Origin: an uncultured Porphyromonadaceae bacterium
Lineage (GTDB): Bacteria > Bacteroidota > Bacteroidia > Bacteroidales > Muribaculaceae
Direction of reading: 5' to 3'
Assembly: GCA_902491515.1 (NCBI GenBank)
Contig: CABUIC010000006.1
Location: forward strand, 46,077 to 110,076
Length of the DNA: 64,000 nt
The notes beneath the pieces are model-generated. The model was given only the letters and a program-made list of their open reading frames with translations, was not told the origin of the DNA and ran no database searches. Made by a program: the position numbers and the translations under genes. Below are positions 52,876-60,583 of this stretch, piece by piece. Within the stretch, counting starts at the first letter, position 1. Each line of letters starts with the position of its first letter.

Positions 52876-52916
52876 TCTTTTTATATTTGCACCATAAAAC
52901 TCATAGAGATGAATAT
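52876..52916 (+). pseudogene. Remnant of a third MntA promoter and start
   Basis: TATATTTG at 52882-52889 is followed, at the same four-base distance, by ATA (52894-52896) where copies 1 and 2 have ATG, and then by a stretch matching about the first nine codons (KLIEMNI) with several changes. The similarity ends near 52916. No downstream antitoxin or toxin frame is left. Confidence 0.65.
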
Positions 52917-52957
52917 CGTAGTTTCATTATCGTAATTTATTGAAATTTATCAGCAAT

Positions 52958-53899
52958 ATGATGGATGCTAAGAGGATTTCTCCCGAAGAATATCAGCGGC
53001 TCTTTCCCGAGCCGGCGCTGGTCTACGACTCCGTGCCCTTCTCCGAGCTGAACCGCTCCAAATGCGAGGACGTCCACTATGTGGCCTTCTTCGACGGCGA
53101 GGACCGAGCGCGCCTCGGCGTGATTCTCGGTCTGCGCGACGGACGCCTCAACGCCCCATTCTCCGCGCCCTTCGCCTCCATCGAGGCCGCAAAGCCCCAG
53201 CAGCTCGCCCACTACGTCGAGGCCCTCGACGCCCTCCGCCGCTACGGCCGCGAAGCCGGCGCAGCCGTCCGCCTCACCCTCCCCCCCGACATATATTCCT
53301 CCGGCTCGTCCATCGCCAAGCAATACCTCGCCGCCCTCAGCGCCGGAGGCCGGCTCCTCTACACCGACTACCTCTACGCCCTCCCCCTCAGCCCGGGAAT
53401 GGACGTCGAAGCCTGCATGATACCTCAGGCCCGCAGGAAATACCGCGCATCCGTCAAGGCCGGCCTCGAATGCCGCCGCTTCGCCCCCGCGGACTCCGCC
53501 GCCCTCGCCGAGGCATACCGCATCGTCTGCATCAACCACCGCTCCAAAGGCTACCCCGTCCACATGACCCTCGACAACCTCGCCGCCACAATTGGCCGAC
53601 TCGTCCGGGGAAGCATATTCATAGTCAGCCATCAGGGCGAGAACATCGCCGCCGCCGTCAACTACCACCACCCCTCGGGCGTGGTCCAGGGCGTATACTG
53701 GGGCCACATCCCCGAAGCCGCGCCACTCCGCCCCATGAACTTTCTCGCCGCCCGCATGGCAGAGTCCTTCGCCTCCGACGGCGAACGATGCTTCGACCTC
53801 GGCCCCTCCTCCGTCGACGGCATCCCCGACCCCGGCCTCTGCCAGTTCAAAGAATCCCTCGGCTACACCCTCCACTCCAAACCGGCAATCATTCTCTGA
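52958..53899 (+). CDS. GNAT/FemAB-like acyltransferase
   Basis: A 313-residue protein of the GNAT/FemAB-like fold (BioF2-like acetyltransferase type). Seen: two related halves, with the C-terminal half carrying FIVSHQGENIAAAVNYH, GVVQGVYWGH and NFLAARMAESFASDGERCFDLGPSS, typical of these proteins. The acceptor is unknown; relatives act on peptidoglycan precursors or surface glycans. Its GC-rich codon use is like the core genes and unlike the adjacent MntA/HepT genes. The ATG at 52958 or 52961 is chosen over a TTG at 52940. A degenerate copy of its last 50 bases lies at 54341-54391. Confidence 0.75.
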   Translation: MMDAKRISPEEYQRLFPEPALVYDSVPFSELNRSKCEDVHYVAFFDGEDRARLGVILGLRDGRLNAPFSAPFASIEAAKPQQLAHYVEALDALRRYGREAGAAVRLTLPPDIYSSGSSIAKQYLAALSAGGRLLYTDYLYALPLSPGMDVEACMIPQARRKYRASVKAGLECRRFAPADSAALAEAYRIVCINHRSKGYPVHMTLDNLAATIGRLVRGSIFIVSHQGENIAAAVNYHHPSGVVQGVYWGHIPEAAPLRPMNFLAARMAESFASDGERCFDLGPSSVDGIPDPGLCQFKESLGYTLHSKPAIIL

Positions 53900-53937
53900 C
53901 AAAAGCACTTACGCACCCGAATTCAATTCCCGAACTG

Positions 53938-53961
53938 TAGGGACGCACGGCCCGTGCGTCC
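53938..53961. repeat. REP-like palindrome (GTAGGGACGC family)
   Basis: GGACGCACGG and CCGTGCGTCC form a perfect 10-base-pair stem around one C (53941-53961). The preceding GTAGGGACGC decamer recurs at 63908-63917 before another palindrome. This looks like a dispersed intergenic repeat. Confidence 0.6.
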
Positions 53962-54063
53962 TCTTGCAAAAACCTTGCCCCTCAGCCTTTTGCAAACGCA
54001 CAAGAAGCGTATCCATTTAGCATTTTATTTACAGATTAATCTTTATAATTCAGAAAATTGTTG

Positions 54064-54071
54064 TAACTTTG
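54064..54071 (+). promoter_or_regulatory. -7 promoter element (TAACTTTG) of the small 54101 gene
   Basis: Perfect TAnnTTTG, 29 bases before the ATG at 54101. A purine-rich AAAGGAGAT lies 10 bases before the ATG, one of the few Shine-Dalgarno-like sites in the window. Confidence 0.65.
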
Positions 54072-54100
54072 CAATATATAAAGCAAAAGGAGATACAACT

Positions 54101-54259
54101 ATGGCAAGACCTATCAAAGAAACCCCTGTACTGAAAGGGAAGGATGCGGTAAGATTTGCCGAACAAATAGCAAATCCTGCTCCTGTCAGCCAGTCTGAAA
54201 AAGATGCGGCGCGCAAGGCTTATGAGGCCTTTAAGGCCATAAGCACCTTCCCGATGTAA
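54101..54259 (+). CDS. Small antitoxin-like protein (MARPIKETP family)
   Basis: A 52-residue protein starting MARPIKETPVLKGKDAVRF. From memory, similar short proteins in Bacteroidales lie directly upstream of acetyltransferase-type toxin genes and are presumed antitoxins; I cannot verify this here. The frame that follows at 54261 is cut off after 21 codons, so this would be an orphan. The stretch is AT-richer than its surroundings. Confidence 0.5.
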   Translation: MARPIKETPVLKGKDAVRFAEQIANPAPVSQSEKDAARKAYEAFKAISTFPM

Positions 54260-54260
54260 T

Positions 54261-54326
54261 ATGGATTCTGTCCGCCAAAACCCGCGCAATGTACTTCGAT
54301 TTAATAAATTTCGTAAACTGACTTAG
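54261..54326 (+). pseudogene. Truncated start of a partner gene (21 codons)
   Basis: An ATG one base after the preceding stop opens a frame (MDSVRQNPRNVLRFNKF) that ends at TAG 54324-54326. The one-base spacing is that of a second gene of an operon, but the product is too short. The sequence then runs into a copy of the 3' end of the gene at 52958. Confidence 0.35.
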
Positions 54327-54340
54327 TGTCGGTCTGAAGA

Positions 54341-54391
54341 ATTCCTTGGAGTCCCCCTCCACTCCAAACCGACAATCATTCTCTGATTTTT
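54341..54391 (+). repeat. Displaced copy of the 3' end of the acyltransferase gene
   Basis: About 50 bases match the end of the gene at 52958-53899 (53851-53900), including CTCCACTCCAAACCG and CAATCATTCTCTGA. By eye roughly 43 of 50 bases agree. It indicates a local duplication followed by deletion. Confidence 0.7.
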
Positions 54392-54440
54392 TCGTCCACC
54401 TCTAAAAAAATTTTTTCGTCCGCGCTAAAGATTTTTTTCG

Positions 54441-54448
54441 TACCTTTG
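54441..54448 (+). promoter_or_regulatory. -7 promoter element (TACCTTTG) of the thiamine operon
   Basis: Perfect TAnnTTTG about 13 bases before the first helix of the riboswitch, so the aptamer would start near the transcript 5' end. Confidence 0.65.
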
Positions 54449-54461
54449 TCGCGACAATGTA

Positions 54462-54574
54462 TTTTTTAGGGGTGCGACGGCATTATGCCGCGGAGTCCGG
54501 AGGGACCGGCGGCGCCGAAGCTGAGATCATACCCTTTGAACCTGAACCGGGTAATACCGGCGTAGAGAAAAAAA
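54462..54574 (+). promoter_or_regulatory. TPP riboswitch (THI element)
   Basis: The conserved thi-box parts are in order: GGGGTGC (54469-54475) after a T-rich P1 strand, a variable P3 arm, CTGAGAT (54531-54537), ACCC, TGAACCTGA, and GGTAATACCGGCGTAG, closed by an A-rich P1 strand. The receptor ATG follows nine bases later with no terminator hairpin, so control of translation initiation is the likely mode. Confidence 0.93.
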
Positions 54575-54582
54575 GTCTGATT

Positions 54583-56832
54583 ATGAAGAAAATGTTCTTC
54601 ACTCTGGCGTCCGCGGCACTGGGCTGCGCGGGGGCCTGGGCCGCTGAGGGCGCCACGGAGGCGACTGCGGCCGATTCGTCAATCATCAATCTGCGGAGCG
54701 TGGAAGTGCTCGCCAACCGCGCCACGGCCTCAACGCCTGTGGCGTTCACCGACGTGCGCAAGGACGCCCTCGAGAAGGCCAACGACAGCCGCGACATGCC
54801 CTATCTACTCGGCATGACCCCCTCGCTACTCGCAACAAGCGACGCCGGCGCCGGGATGGGCTACACCTCAATCCGCCTCCGCGGCTCCGATGCCTCCCGC
54901 ATAAACATCACCGCCAACGGCGTGCCCGTAAACGACGCCGAGAGCCACCGCGTCTACTGGGTCAACATGCCCGACATCGCCTCCAGTGTCCGCTCCGTCC
55001 AGATTCAGCGCGGAGCCGGCACGAGCGCCAACGGCGCCGGGGCCTTCGGCGGCTCCGTAAATCTCCTCACCGACGCCCCTTCCTTCGACCCCTACGCCGA
55101 GTTCGCCGGAAGCTACGGCATGTATAACACGAACAAGGAGATCCTCCGTGTCGGCTCCGGACTCCTCGGCGGACACTGGAGCGCAGACGCCCGCATCAGC
55201 CACGCCGGCTCCGACGGCTACATCGACCGCGCGTTCTCGAAGCTCTGGAGCTATTTCGGACAGGTGGCCTACGTCAACGGCCCGACCTCGTTGCGGCTCC
55301 TGGCCTTCGGAGGCAAGGAGCAGACCTACATGGCGTGGGACTATGCCTCGCGCGAGCAGATGGAGAAATACGGCCGCCGCTACAACCCCTGCGGCGAGTA
55401 CACCGACTCCGAAGGCCGCACGGCCTACTACCCCAACCAGACCGACAACTACCGCCAGCACAACTTCCAGCTCCACTGGGGTCAGGCCTTCGGCTCCGAA
55501 TGGCATCTCAACGTGGCCCTGCACTACACCAAGGGCGACGGCTACTATGAGCAGTACAAGGTGCGCCGCACCCTCGTGGAGTACGGTCTGAGGCCCTTCA
55601 CCCTCGACGGCGGCGAGACCGTGACAAAATCCGACCTCATCACCGACAAAAGCCTCGACAACGGCTTCGGCGGCGGAATCTTCGCGCTCCGCTGGCGCCA
55701 CGGCCGCGTCGACGCAACCCTCGGCGGCTCCCTCAACAACTACCGCGGCCACCATTTCGGCACCGTCGAATGGGTCCGCACCTACACCAACCCCCTCGAC
55801 CCATCCCAGGAATTCTACCGCCATCTCGGCACCAAGCTTGACGGAAACATCTACGCCCGCGCCACAGTCGACGCCGGACGCGGCTTTAATGCCTTCGCCG
55901 ACCTCCAGTGGCGCGGCATACGCTATAAGATTCACGGCACCTCCGACAGCTACGACTACGCCGCCTCAGCCCCGCAGATGCTCGACATCCGCCGCACCTA
56001 CAGCTTCTTCAACCCCAAAGTCGGCCTCAGCTGGGCATCCCGCGACCGCCGCCACCGCGCCTTCGCCTCCTGGAGCGTAGCCCACAAGGAGCCGACACAC
56101 GACAACTTCACCGACGCTTCCCCCGGACGCCTCCCCGAGGCCGAGCGAATGTTCGACTACGAACTCGGCTACACCTTCGCCATCCCCCTCCTCACCGCCG
56201 GAGTGAACCTCTACATGATGGACTACCGCAACCAGCTCGTCGTCACCGGCGAGCTTTCCGACACCGGCAACCCCATGAGCGTCAACGTCCCCGACTCTTA
56301 CCGCATGGGCATCGAGCTCCAGGCCGCCCTCCGGCCCGCAGATTGGTTCGACTGGCAGATCAACGCCACCCTCTCCCGCAACCGCATCAAGGACTTCACC
56401 GAGTATATCTATAACGACGACGGCACCGACCCCATCCGGGTAAACTGCGGCGACACCCCCATCGCCTTCTCCCCCGGCTTCACCCTCAACAACGCCTTCA
56501 ACTTCCGCTGGCGCGGCCTCGACGCCTCGCTCGAGAGCCACTACGTCGGCAAGCAGTATATGACCAACTCCCGTGTCGAGGAGCTGACGCTCAAGCACTA
56601 TTTCTTCAGCGACCTCCGTCTCGGCTGGACCTTCCGTAATCTCCTGCGGCTCAAGGAGCTGCGCGTAGGCGTGGCCGTCTACAATATCTTCAACGCCAAG
56701 TACGAGAACAACGGCTACGCCGGCTCGGGCTACTACACCGACTCCGACGGGCAGAAAGTCGTCTACCGATACAGCGGCTACGCCGCCCAGGCTCCCGCCC
56801 ACGTAATGGCATCCGTAAATATCAGATTCTGA
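54583..56832 (+). CDS. TonB-dependent receptor for thiamine or its precursors
   Basis: A 749-residue outer-membrane receptor with signal peptide (MKKMFFTLASAALGCAGAWA). Seen: a TonB-box-like start, the plug domain (about residues 45-155, with IRLRGSDASRINITANGVPVND in parts and ANGAGAFGGSVNLLT), then a beta barrel ending in the terminal aromatic-hydrophobic HVMASVNIRF. There is no SusD partner. The TPP riboswitch and the overlapping PnuT-like gene assign it to thiamine uptake. The start at 54583 lies after the aptamer; frames reaching back to 54457 would cross it. This is a known Bacteroidales operon type. Confidence 0.92.
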   Translation: MKKMFFTLASAALGCAGAWAAEGATEATAADSSIINLRSVEVLANRATASTPVAFTDVRKDALEKANDSRDMPYLLGMTPSLLATSDAGAGMGYTSIRLRGSDASRINITANGVPVNDAESHRVYWVNMPDIASSVRSVQIQRGAGTSANGAGAFGGSVNLLTDAPSFDPYAEFAGSYGMYNTNKEILRVGSGLLGGHWSADARISHAGSDGYIDRAFSKLWSYFGQVAYVNGPTSLRLLAFGGKEQTYMAWDYASREQMEKYGRRYNPCGEYTDSEGRTAYYPNQTDNYRQHNFQLHWGQAFGSEWHLNVALHYTKGDGYYEQYKVRRTLVEYGLRPFTLDGGETVTKSDLITDKSLDNGFGGGIFALRWRHGRVDATLGGSLNNYRGHHFGTVEWVRTYTNPLDPSQEFYRHLGTKLDGNIYARATVDAGRGFNAFADLQWRGIRYKIHGTSDSYDYAASAPQMLDIRRTYSFFNPKVGLSWASRDRRHRAFASWSVAHKEPTHDNFTDASPGRLPEAERMFDYELGYTFAIPLLTAGVNLYMMDYRNQLVVTGELSDTGNPMSVNVPDSYRMGIELQAALRPADWFDWQINATLSRNRIKDFTEYIYNDDGTDPIRVNCGDTPIAFSPGFTLNNAFNFRWRGLDASLESHYVGKQYMTNSRVEELTLKHYFFSDLRLGWTFRNLLRLKELRVGVAVYNIFNAKYENNGYAGSGYYTDSDGQKVVYRYSGYAAQAPAHVMASVNIRF

Positions 56833-57419
56833 TGGACTGGCTCTCATTCGACAAGGCCGTAGAAATCGCCGGCTTCCTCACCGGCCTCCTCTACCTCTAC
56901 TGGGAGTACAAGGCCAACCGCCTCCTCTGGTACGCCGGACTCGTCATGCCCTGCATGTCGATGTACGTCTACTTCCGCGCCGGGCTCTACGCCGACTTCG
57001 GCATGAACATCTACTACCTCGTCATGGCCCTCTACGGCCTCTTCGCCTGGCGCCGCCGCACAGGGGCGCCAGGCGGAGAGGAGCTTCGCATCTCGCATTT
57101 TCCCCTCCGCCGCCTCCCGGCCCTCGTGCTTGTCACCGGGGCCGTGTACCTCCTCATTGCCTGGGTGCTCATCCGCTTCACCAACAGCACCGTCCCCTGG
57201 CTCGACGCCTTCACCACCGCCCTCTCCATGACCGGGACATGGATGCTCGCCCGCAAGTACATCGAGCAGTGGCTCGCATGGATTGCCGTCGACGCAGTCT
57301 CCTTCGGCCTCTACTTCTACAAAGACATCCCCCTCTACGGCATCCTCTACCTCGTCTATACCGTCATAGCAGTCCTCGGCTACCGCAAATGGCTGCGCCT
57401 GATGAGAGAGGAATTATAA
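56832..57419 (+). CDS. pnuT: PnuT-like thiamine transporter (PnuC family)
   Basis: A 195-residue inner-membrane protein with about seven helices. Seen: the PnuC-family opening EIAGFLTGLLYLYWEYKAN, the WYAGLVMPCMSMYVYF region and the C-terminal WIAVDAVSFGLYFYKDIPLYGILYLVYT (in parts). Thiamine rather than nicotinamide riboside is inferred from the riboswitch. Its ATG overlaps the receptor stop (TGATG). The thiamine pyrophosphokinase gene often found third in this operon is absent. Confidence 0.9.
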   Translation: MDWLSFDKAVEIAGFLTGLLYLYWEYKANRLLWYAGLVMPCMSMYVYFRAGLYADFGMNIYYLVMALYGLFAWRRRTGAPGGEELRISHFPLRRLPALVLVTGAVYLLIAWVLIRFTNSTVPWLDAFTTALSMTGTWMLARKYIEQWLAWIAVDAVSFGLYFYKDIPLYGILYLVYTVIAVLGYRKWLRLMREEL

Positions 57420-57514
57420 GCCTAATAGGCCGGATAAGCCCGATAGGCCGACAGTCAAAAATCCGTCAATCAAGAATCAGCCCCATCAGGCCTATAGGGC
57501 TTATATGGCCTATT
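57415..57514. repeat. 9-base-period repeats after pnuT
   Basis: Two runs of 9-base units: TATAAGCCT, AATAGGCCG, GATAAGCCC, GATAGGCCG (57415-57450), which overlap the pnuT stop, and ATCAGGCCT, ATAGGGCTT, ATATGGCCT (57485-57511). Three more units lie at 57583-57609 in the leader of the next gene. Confidence 0.7.
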
Positions 57515-57547
57515 TTCCCCTCAGACCATGAATTTTTCCTCTTTTTC

Positions 57548-57579
57548 TTTGCTCAGCAAGATAATTCTTTGTAATTTTG
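57548..57579 (+). promoter_or_regulatory. Promoter of the four-helix-bundle gene
   Basis: TTTG at 57548-57551 and TAATTTTG at 57572-57579 with a 20-base spacer. The leader of about 50 bases contains three 9-base repeat units. Confidence 0.6.
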
Positions 57580-57634
57580 TGACATAGGCCAATAAGTCCT
57601 ATAAGAATTCTAACCTCTAAACTTCTCGTCCCTT

Positions 57635-58192
57635 ATGGCTGAGACTTTTCTCGAGCAGAAAGGAAACTACCGCGACCTGATTGCATTTCAGAAGACAGAG
57701 TGCATCTACGACGTCACCTATTACTTCGCGCACAAATATCTTTCGATAGGAGACCGTACCGTCGACCAGATGATTCAGGCAGCCCGGAGCGGAAGACAGA
57801 ATATTGCTGAGGGGTGTCAGGCCGGCACAACTTCTACGGAAACTGAAATCAAGCTCCTGAATGTTGCCAAGGCCAGCCTTCATGAACTTTTGCTTGATTA
57901 TGAGGACTATCTCCGAGTAAGAGAACTTGCCCTTTGGAAAATGGACTCGGAAAAGGCAGTCAGGACAAGGCGCATTTGCGCTCTCCATAACGATTCCGCC
58001 TACTATCGTGAAGCCATCAAAGTCAGGAGCGACGAAACCATCTGCAACATAGCCATTACACTAATCCATCAGGCCGATATTCTTCTGAGAAAATACATAG
58101 ACTACCTTCAGGAGTATTTTGTCGAAAACGGCGGCATCAGGGAAAAGATGTTCAACGCCCGCAAGAGCCATAAAGATAATAACGGCAAATAG
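57635..58192 (+). CDS. Four-helix-bundle protein (23S rRNA intervening-sequence protein family)
   Basis: A 185-residue helical protein of the S23/IVP type with the longer suffix form found in Bacteroidota. Seen: YRDLIAFQKTECIYDVTYYFA, DQMIQAARSGRQNIAEGCQAGTTSTETEI-type core (in parts) and a C-terminal helical suffix from about residue 125. Despite the family name, members outside rRNA have no known function; some lie next to diversity-generating or mobile elements. Its codon use is AT-richer than the core genes. Confidence 0.8.
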   Translation: MAETFLEQKGNYRDLIAFQKTECIYDVTYYFAHKYLSIGDRTVDQMIQAARSGRQNIAEGCQAGTTSTETEIKLLNVAKASLHELLLDYEDYLRVRELALWKMDSEKAVRTRRICALHNDSAYYREAIKVRSDETICNIAITLIHQADILLRKYIDYLQEYFVENGGIREKMFNARKSHKDNNGK

Positions 58193-58660
58193 CCTTGACT
58201 CCCCCTGAAAATACAATACGCTGTCTTTTTTCTGTGTTTTACAGCATAAAAGTTGCATTTGTTGAAAATATACATTAATTTTGCAATTGCAAACCGCTCG
58301 AAGCCCCGGTTATGGGACTGAGGGAGGGGTGCAGACATAATGATAAGCGTTTATCCGCGCTGATTCTTGGCGTTCTGAAATTCTCGCAAAATTTCATATT
58401 ACAGTCAAGGATTGAGCAACGATAGATGCCCGCGGATATGTAATTATCTTGCACACTGTATGTGATTCCGTGAGGAATTCATTCAGGCGCATTGATTGCA
58501 TATACAAGCGTAGGGCTTCTTCGTTGCCGTCCGACTGTAATAGGGCAATGCGAGAAGCCTCAGAACGTAGGACGGTAACAGATACAGATTCCTACGCTTA
58601 TCTTGTATATACAGCAATCATATGCCAACGAGAGGAAGACCGAGGCAGACAACTAAAAAG
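58193..58660 (+). other. Non-coding block with strong folding potential
   Basis: About 430-470 bases without a credible gene. A TAATTTTG element at 58276-58283 could start a transcript. At 58494-58619 long imperfect inverted arms (58494-58514 with 58591-58619) enclose a second hairpin: 58515-58520 with 58553-58558 and 58524-58528 with 58544-58548. CCGTCC (58527-58532) can also pair with GGACGG (58570-58575), a pseudoknot or alternative fold. It may be a small RNA, a structured leader of the genes that follow, or a decayed mobile element. I recognise no known RNA family. Confidence 0.45.
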
Positions 58661-58999
58661 ATGAAGTCAGCAGCTTCTTCTAACAAAAAAATTCCCGAAT
58701 TGATAAAGGCACTCACAGGTGTCATTGCTATTCTCTTGTCGGGATCCTGTGCCTCTCCAAGAAATTTAGTTCTGACGTGTCAGGAGCGACAAATAGAAAT
58801 CTACGCAGATGGCCAATATCTTGGCTCCGATATGGTATATTATACTGTGCCTAAGGGTCAAAAGTATGTGGAGGTCTCCTGTCGGGACAATGGTGTAGAG
58901 GTCTATTCAAAGAAGGTGTTTACCGATGACTTGAAAAACGGAAATCTTGTAGAACTTCAAATACCCAAATATCTAAAATACTCAAACAACAGACATTAA
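58661..58999 (+). CDS. Small lipoprotein of unknown function
   Basis: A 112-residue exported protein with a basic N-terminus, hydrophobic core and lipobox LSGSC near residue 30. The mature part (IEIYADGQYLGSDMVYYTVPKGQKYVEVSC) has the short beta-hairpin pattern of PEGA-like domains. The ATG at 58661 gives the best signal peptide; one at 58622 would add 13 residues. It begins right after the folded block and is followed five bases later by another exported protein. No function is known. Confidence 0.7.
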   Translation: MKSAASSNKKIPELIKALTGVIAILLSGSCASPRNLVLTCQERQIEIYADGQYLGSDMVYYTVPKGQKYVEVSCRDNGVEVYSKKVFTDDLKNGNLVELQIPKYLKYSNNRH

Positions 59000-59003
59000 G
59001 ATT

Positions 59004-59711
59004 ATGAGAAGAATTCTATTTCTACTGATTGCGATGTTGTTTATAGTAGATGCCAGTGCAAAGAAAGAGAAGGTGATCAAAATTCAGGTCACGCCTCAGG
59101 AAGCTGCAATCTATGTAGACAATGTCCTGATGGGCAACGGCTATGCCGAATTCACCCGTCCCAAAAAGAATAATCAGGTTGCCATCATCAGAGTTGAATG
59201 CGACGAATACACCACCATGAATTCCAAATTCTATGGAAGTGACGAGCGCAATTCATTGTCATTCAATCTCAACCAAGACGGTTTCTACCGTGCTTCAGCT
59301 GCTTCCGGTCTGGTGAATAAATTCATCACGATTGCGCTGGATCCGCAGTTTTACACAAAGGATTCGGAAAGTGGACTTGTGGACACAGGCAAAGCATGGA
59401 AAATGCTTCATCAGATTATCCTAAATTATTTCCCGGAAATTGAGACAACCGACCATGCCGGAGGATATCTTCAGACACCTTGGAAATACAAGGCATTTAC
59501 GATGTCGGATCGAGAAATGAGAAACCGGGTCACAGTCCGGGATATCACTACAAGCGATCGGGTGGCTTTCCAGATTAAGATATCTTCTGAGGTAGCAACG
59601 GCCATGCAGGCGAAACATGGGGAATTCGATGAAATTGACCGGCTTCCCAAGGAATTAGAGCCTATGGTCGAAGAGCTTCAGACTCGAATAGGCAAAGCTT
59701 CAAGCATATAA
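59004..59711 (+). CDS. Exported protein of unknown function with PEGA-like start
   Basis: A 235-residue protein with signal peptide (MRRILFLLIAMLFIVDASA). The first mature segment (IQVTPQEAAIYVDNVLMGNGYAEF) is PEGA-like, as in its upstream neighbour; the rest (about 95-235) is a mixed alpha/beta domain I do not recognise. The four-base gap to the lipoprotein gene implies one operon. Codon use is AT-rich relative to core genes. Confidence 0.75.
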   Translation: MRRILFLLIAMLFIVDASAKKEKVIKIQVTPQEAAIYVDNVLMGNGYAEFTRPKKNNQVAIIRVECDEYTTMNSKFYGSDERNSLSFNLNQDGFYRASAASGLVNKFITIALDPQFYTKDSESGLVDTGKAWKMLHQIILNYFPEIETTDHAGGYLQTPWKYKAFTMSDREMRNRVTVRDITTSDRVAFQIKISSEVATAMQAKHGEFDEIDRLPKELEPMVEELQTRIGKASSI

Positions 59712-59736
59712 AAAAACAACCAATTCCATTATACAA

Positions 59737-60375
59737 ATGAAAAAAATTCTAATCTTATGCACAGCTGTGCTTTTATGCACAGCTACCCTCAGCGCCCAGA
59801 CCTTCAAGGAAGAGTTTGAGGGCAACAGCCTCGGATGGACCGAGAGCGCAGGAGAAAGCAGCAACGGTACGGCAATCATCGACAAAGGTGTGATGACTAT
59901 CAAGTCTAAGGGCATCAATAAGTTCGCAACCGCGATGATGGGAGCTCAAGTTGGCGAGAACACTATGTTCGAGACCCACTGTTATGCTCCTCTCAACGTT
60001 CAGAAACCCTTCGAGATTTTGGCAAACGTCAAGATTGACAAGCTTGGCACTGACAAAACCTGTGGCTTTATCTTCAACTATCGCGATTTCGGCAATTTCT
60101 ATGCCTTTACCTTCAACGATGAGATGGTGAACTTTCTCCGTTTCGTCGACAACAAGATGGTCGGAATGATTTCACAGGGTGTGAAATGGCCTAAAAGCAA
60201 GAAAATCAATCAGGAATGGAAACTCGTTTCTGATGGCTCCACTCTTTCTTTCTATGTTGACGGAATGGAAATAATAAAGGTGAAATACATGCCTCTTGAC
60301 TACTCAGGTGTAGGCTTTTATACCTTCGGCAAGCAAACACTTGTAGTTGACGATATTACATTCGTCCAGCAGTAA
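59737..60375 (+). CDS. Exported beta-sandwich (LamG/DUF1080-like) protein
   Basis: A 212-residue protein with signal peptide (MKKILILCTAVLLCTATLSA). The mature part resembles concanavalin-like jelly-roll domains: DEFEGN-type opening (KEEFEGNSLGW), GFIFNYRDFGNFYAFTFND, and the closing VGFYTFGKQTLVVDDITF. Such domains bind or act on carbohydrates, but no catalytic residues can be assigned. It is the third gene of the exported-protein set, and two hairpins follow its stop. Confidence 0.75.
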   Translation: MKKILILCTAVLLCTATLSAQTFKEEFEGNSLGWTESAGESSNGTAIIDKGVMTIKSKGINKFATAMMGAQVGENTMFETHCYAPLNVQKPFEILANVKIDKLGTDKTCGFIFNYRDFGNFYAFTFNDEMVNFLRFVDNKMVGMISQGVKWPKSKKINQEWKLVSDGSTLSFYVDGMEIIKVKYMPLDYSGVGFYTFGKQTLVVDDITFVQQ

Positions 60376-60380
60376 TCAAA

Positions 60381-60405
60381 ATATTGCAGACCTTTTCTGC
60401 AATAT
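60381..60405. repeat. Perfect 10-base-pair hairpin after the exported-protein operon
   Basis: ATATTGCAGA (60381-60390) and TCTGCAATAT (60396-60405) around a five-base loop. There is no T run, so it could protect the 3' end of the mRNA or act as a first pause site. Confidence 0.7.
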
Positions 60406-60418
60406 CCATAAATAAAGG

Positions 60419-60453
60419 AAGTCTGACTCCGCTTATCGGGGCCAGACTTTCTT
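60419..60453 (+). terminator. Terminator of the exported-protein operon
   Basis: AAGTCTG (60419-60425) pairs with CAGACTT (60443-60449), with a partly paired inner part, followed by TTTCTT. Confidence 0.75.
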
Positions 60454-60545
60454 AATAGACCGGGAATGGCTTGTTTTTTGACTATTTTTCGGGTGGATAT
60501 AATATTGGACCCGATCTTACACCGCTCTTAAAAATAGATAAAGGC

Positions 60546-60576
60546 TTTGAAAGGTGGCATGATTTTTGTACCTTTG
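60546..60576 (+). promoter_or_regulatory. Consensus promoter of the LolD-like gene (TTTG-N19-TACCTTTG)
   Basis: TTTG at 60546-60549 and TACCTTTG at 60569-60576. The ATG at 60584 comes only seven bases after the element, so the leader would be at most a few bases. Confidence 0.75.
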
Positions 60577-60583
60577 TCAGACG

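Noticed and set aside
54457..54582. An upstream start of the TonB-dependent receptor at 54457
   Set aside because: The extension would run through the TPP riboswitch and would hide the signal peptide that begins at 54583.
58494..58619. Inverted repeats as a retron msr-msd RNA
   Set aside because: No reverse transcriptase gene lies near; the next genes encode exported proteins.
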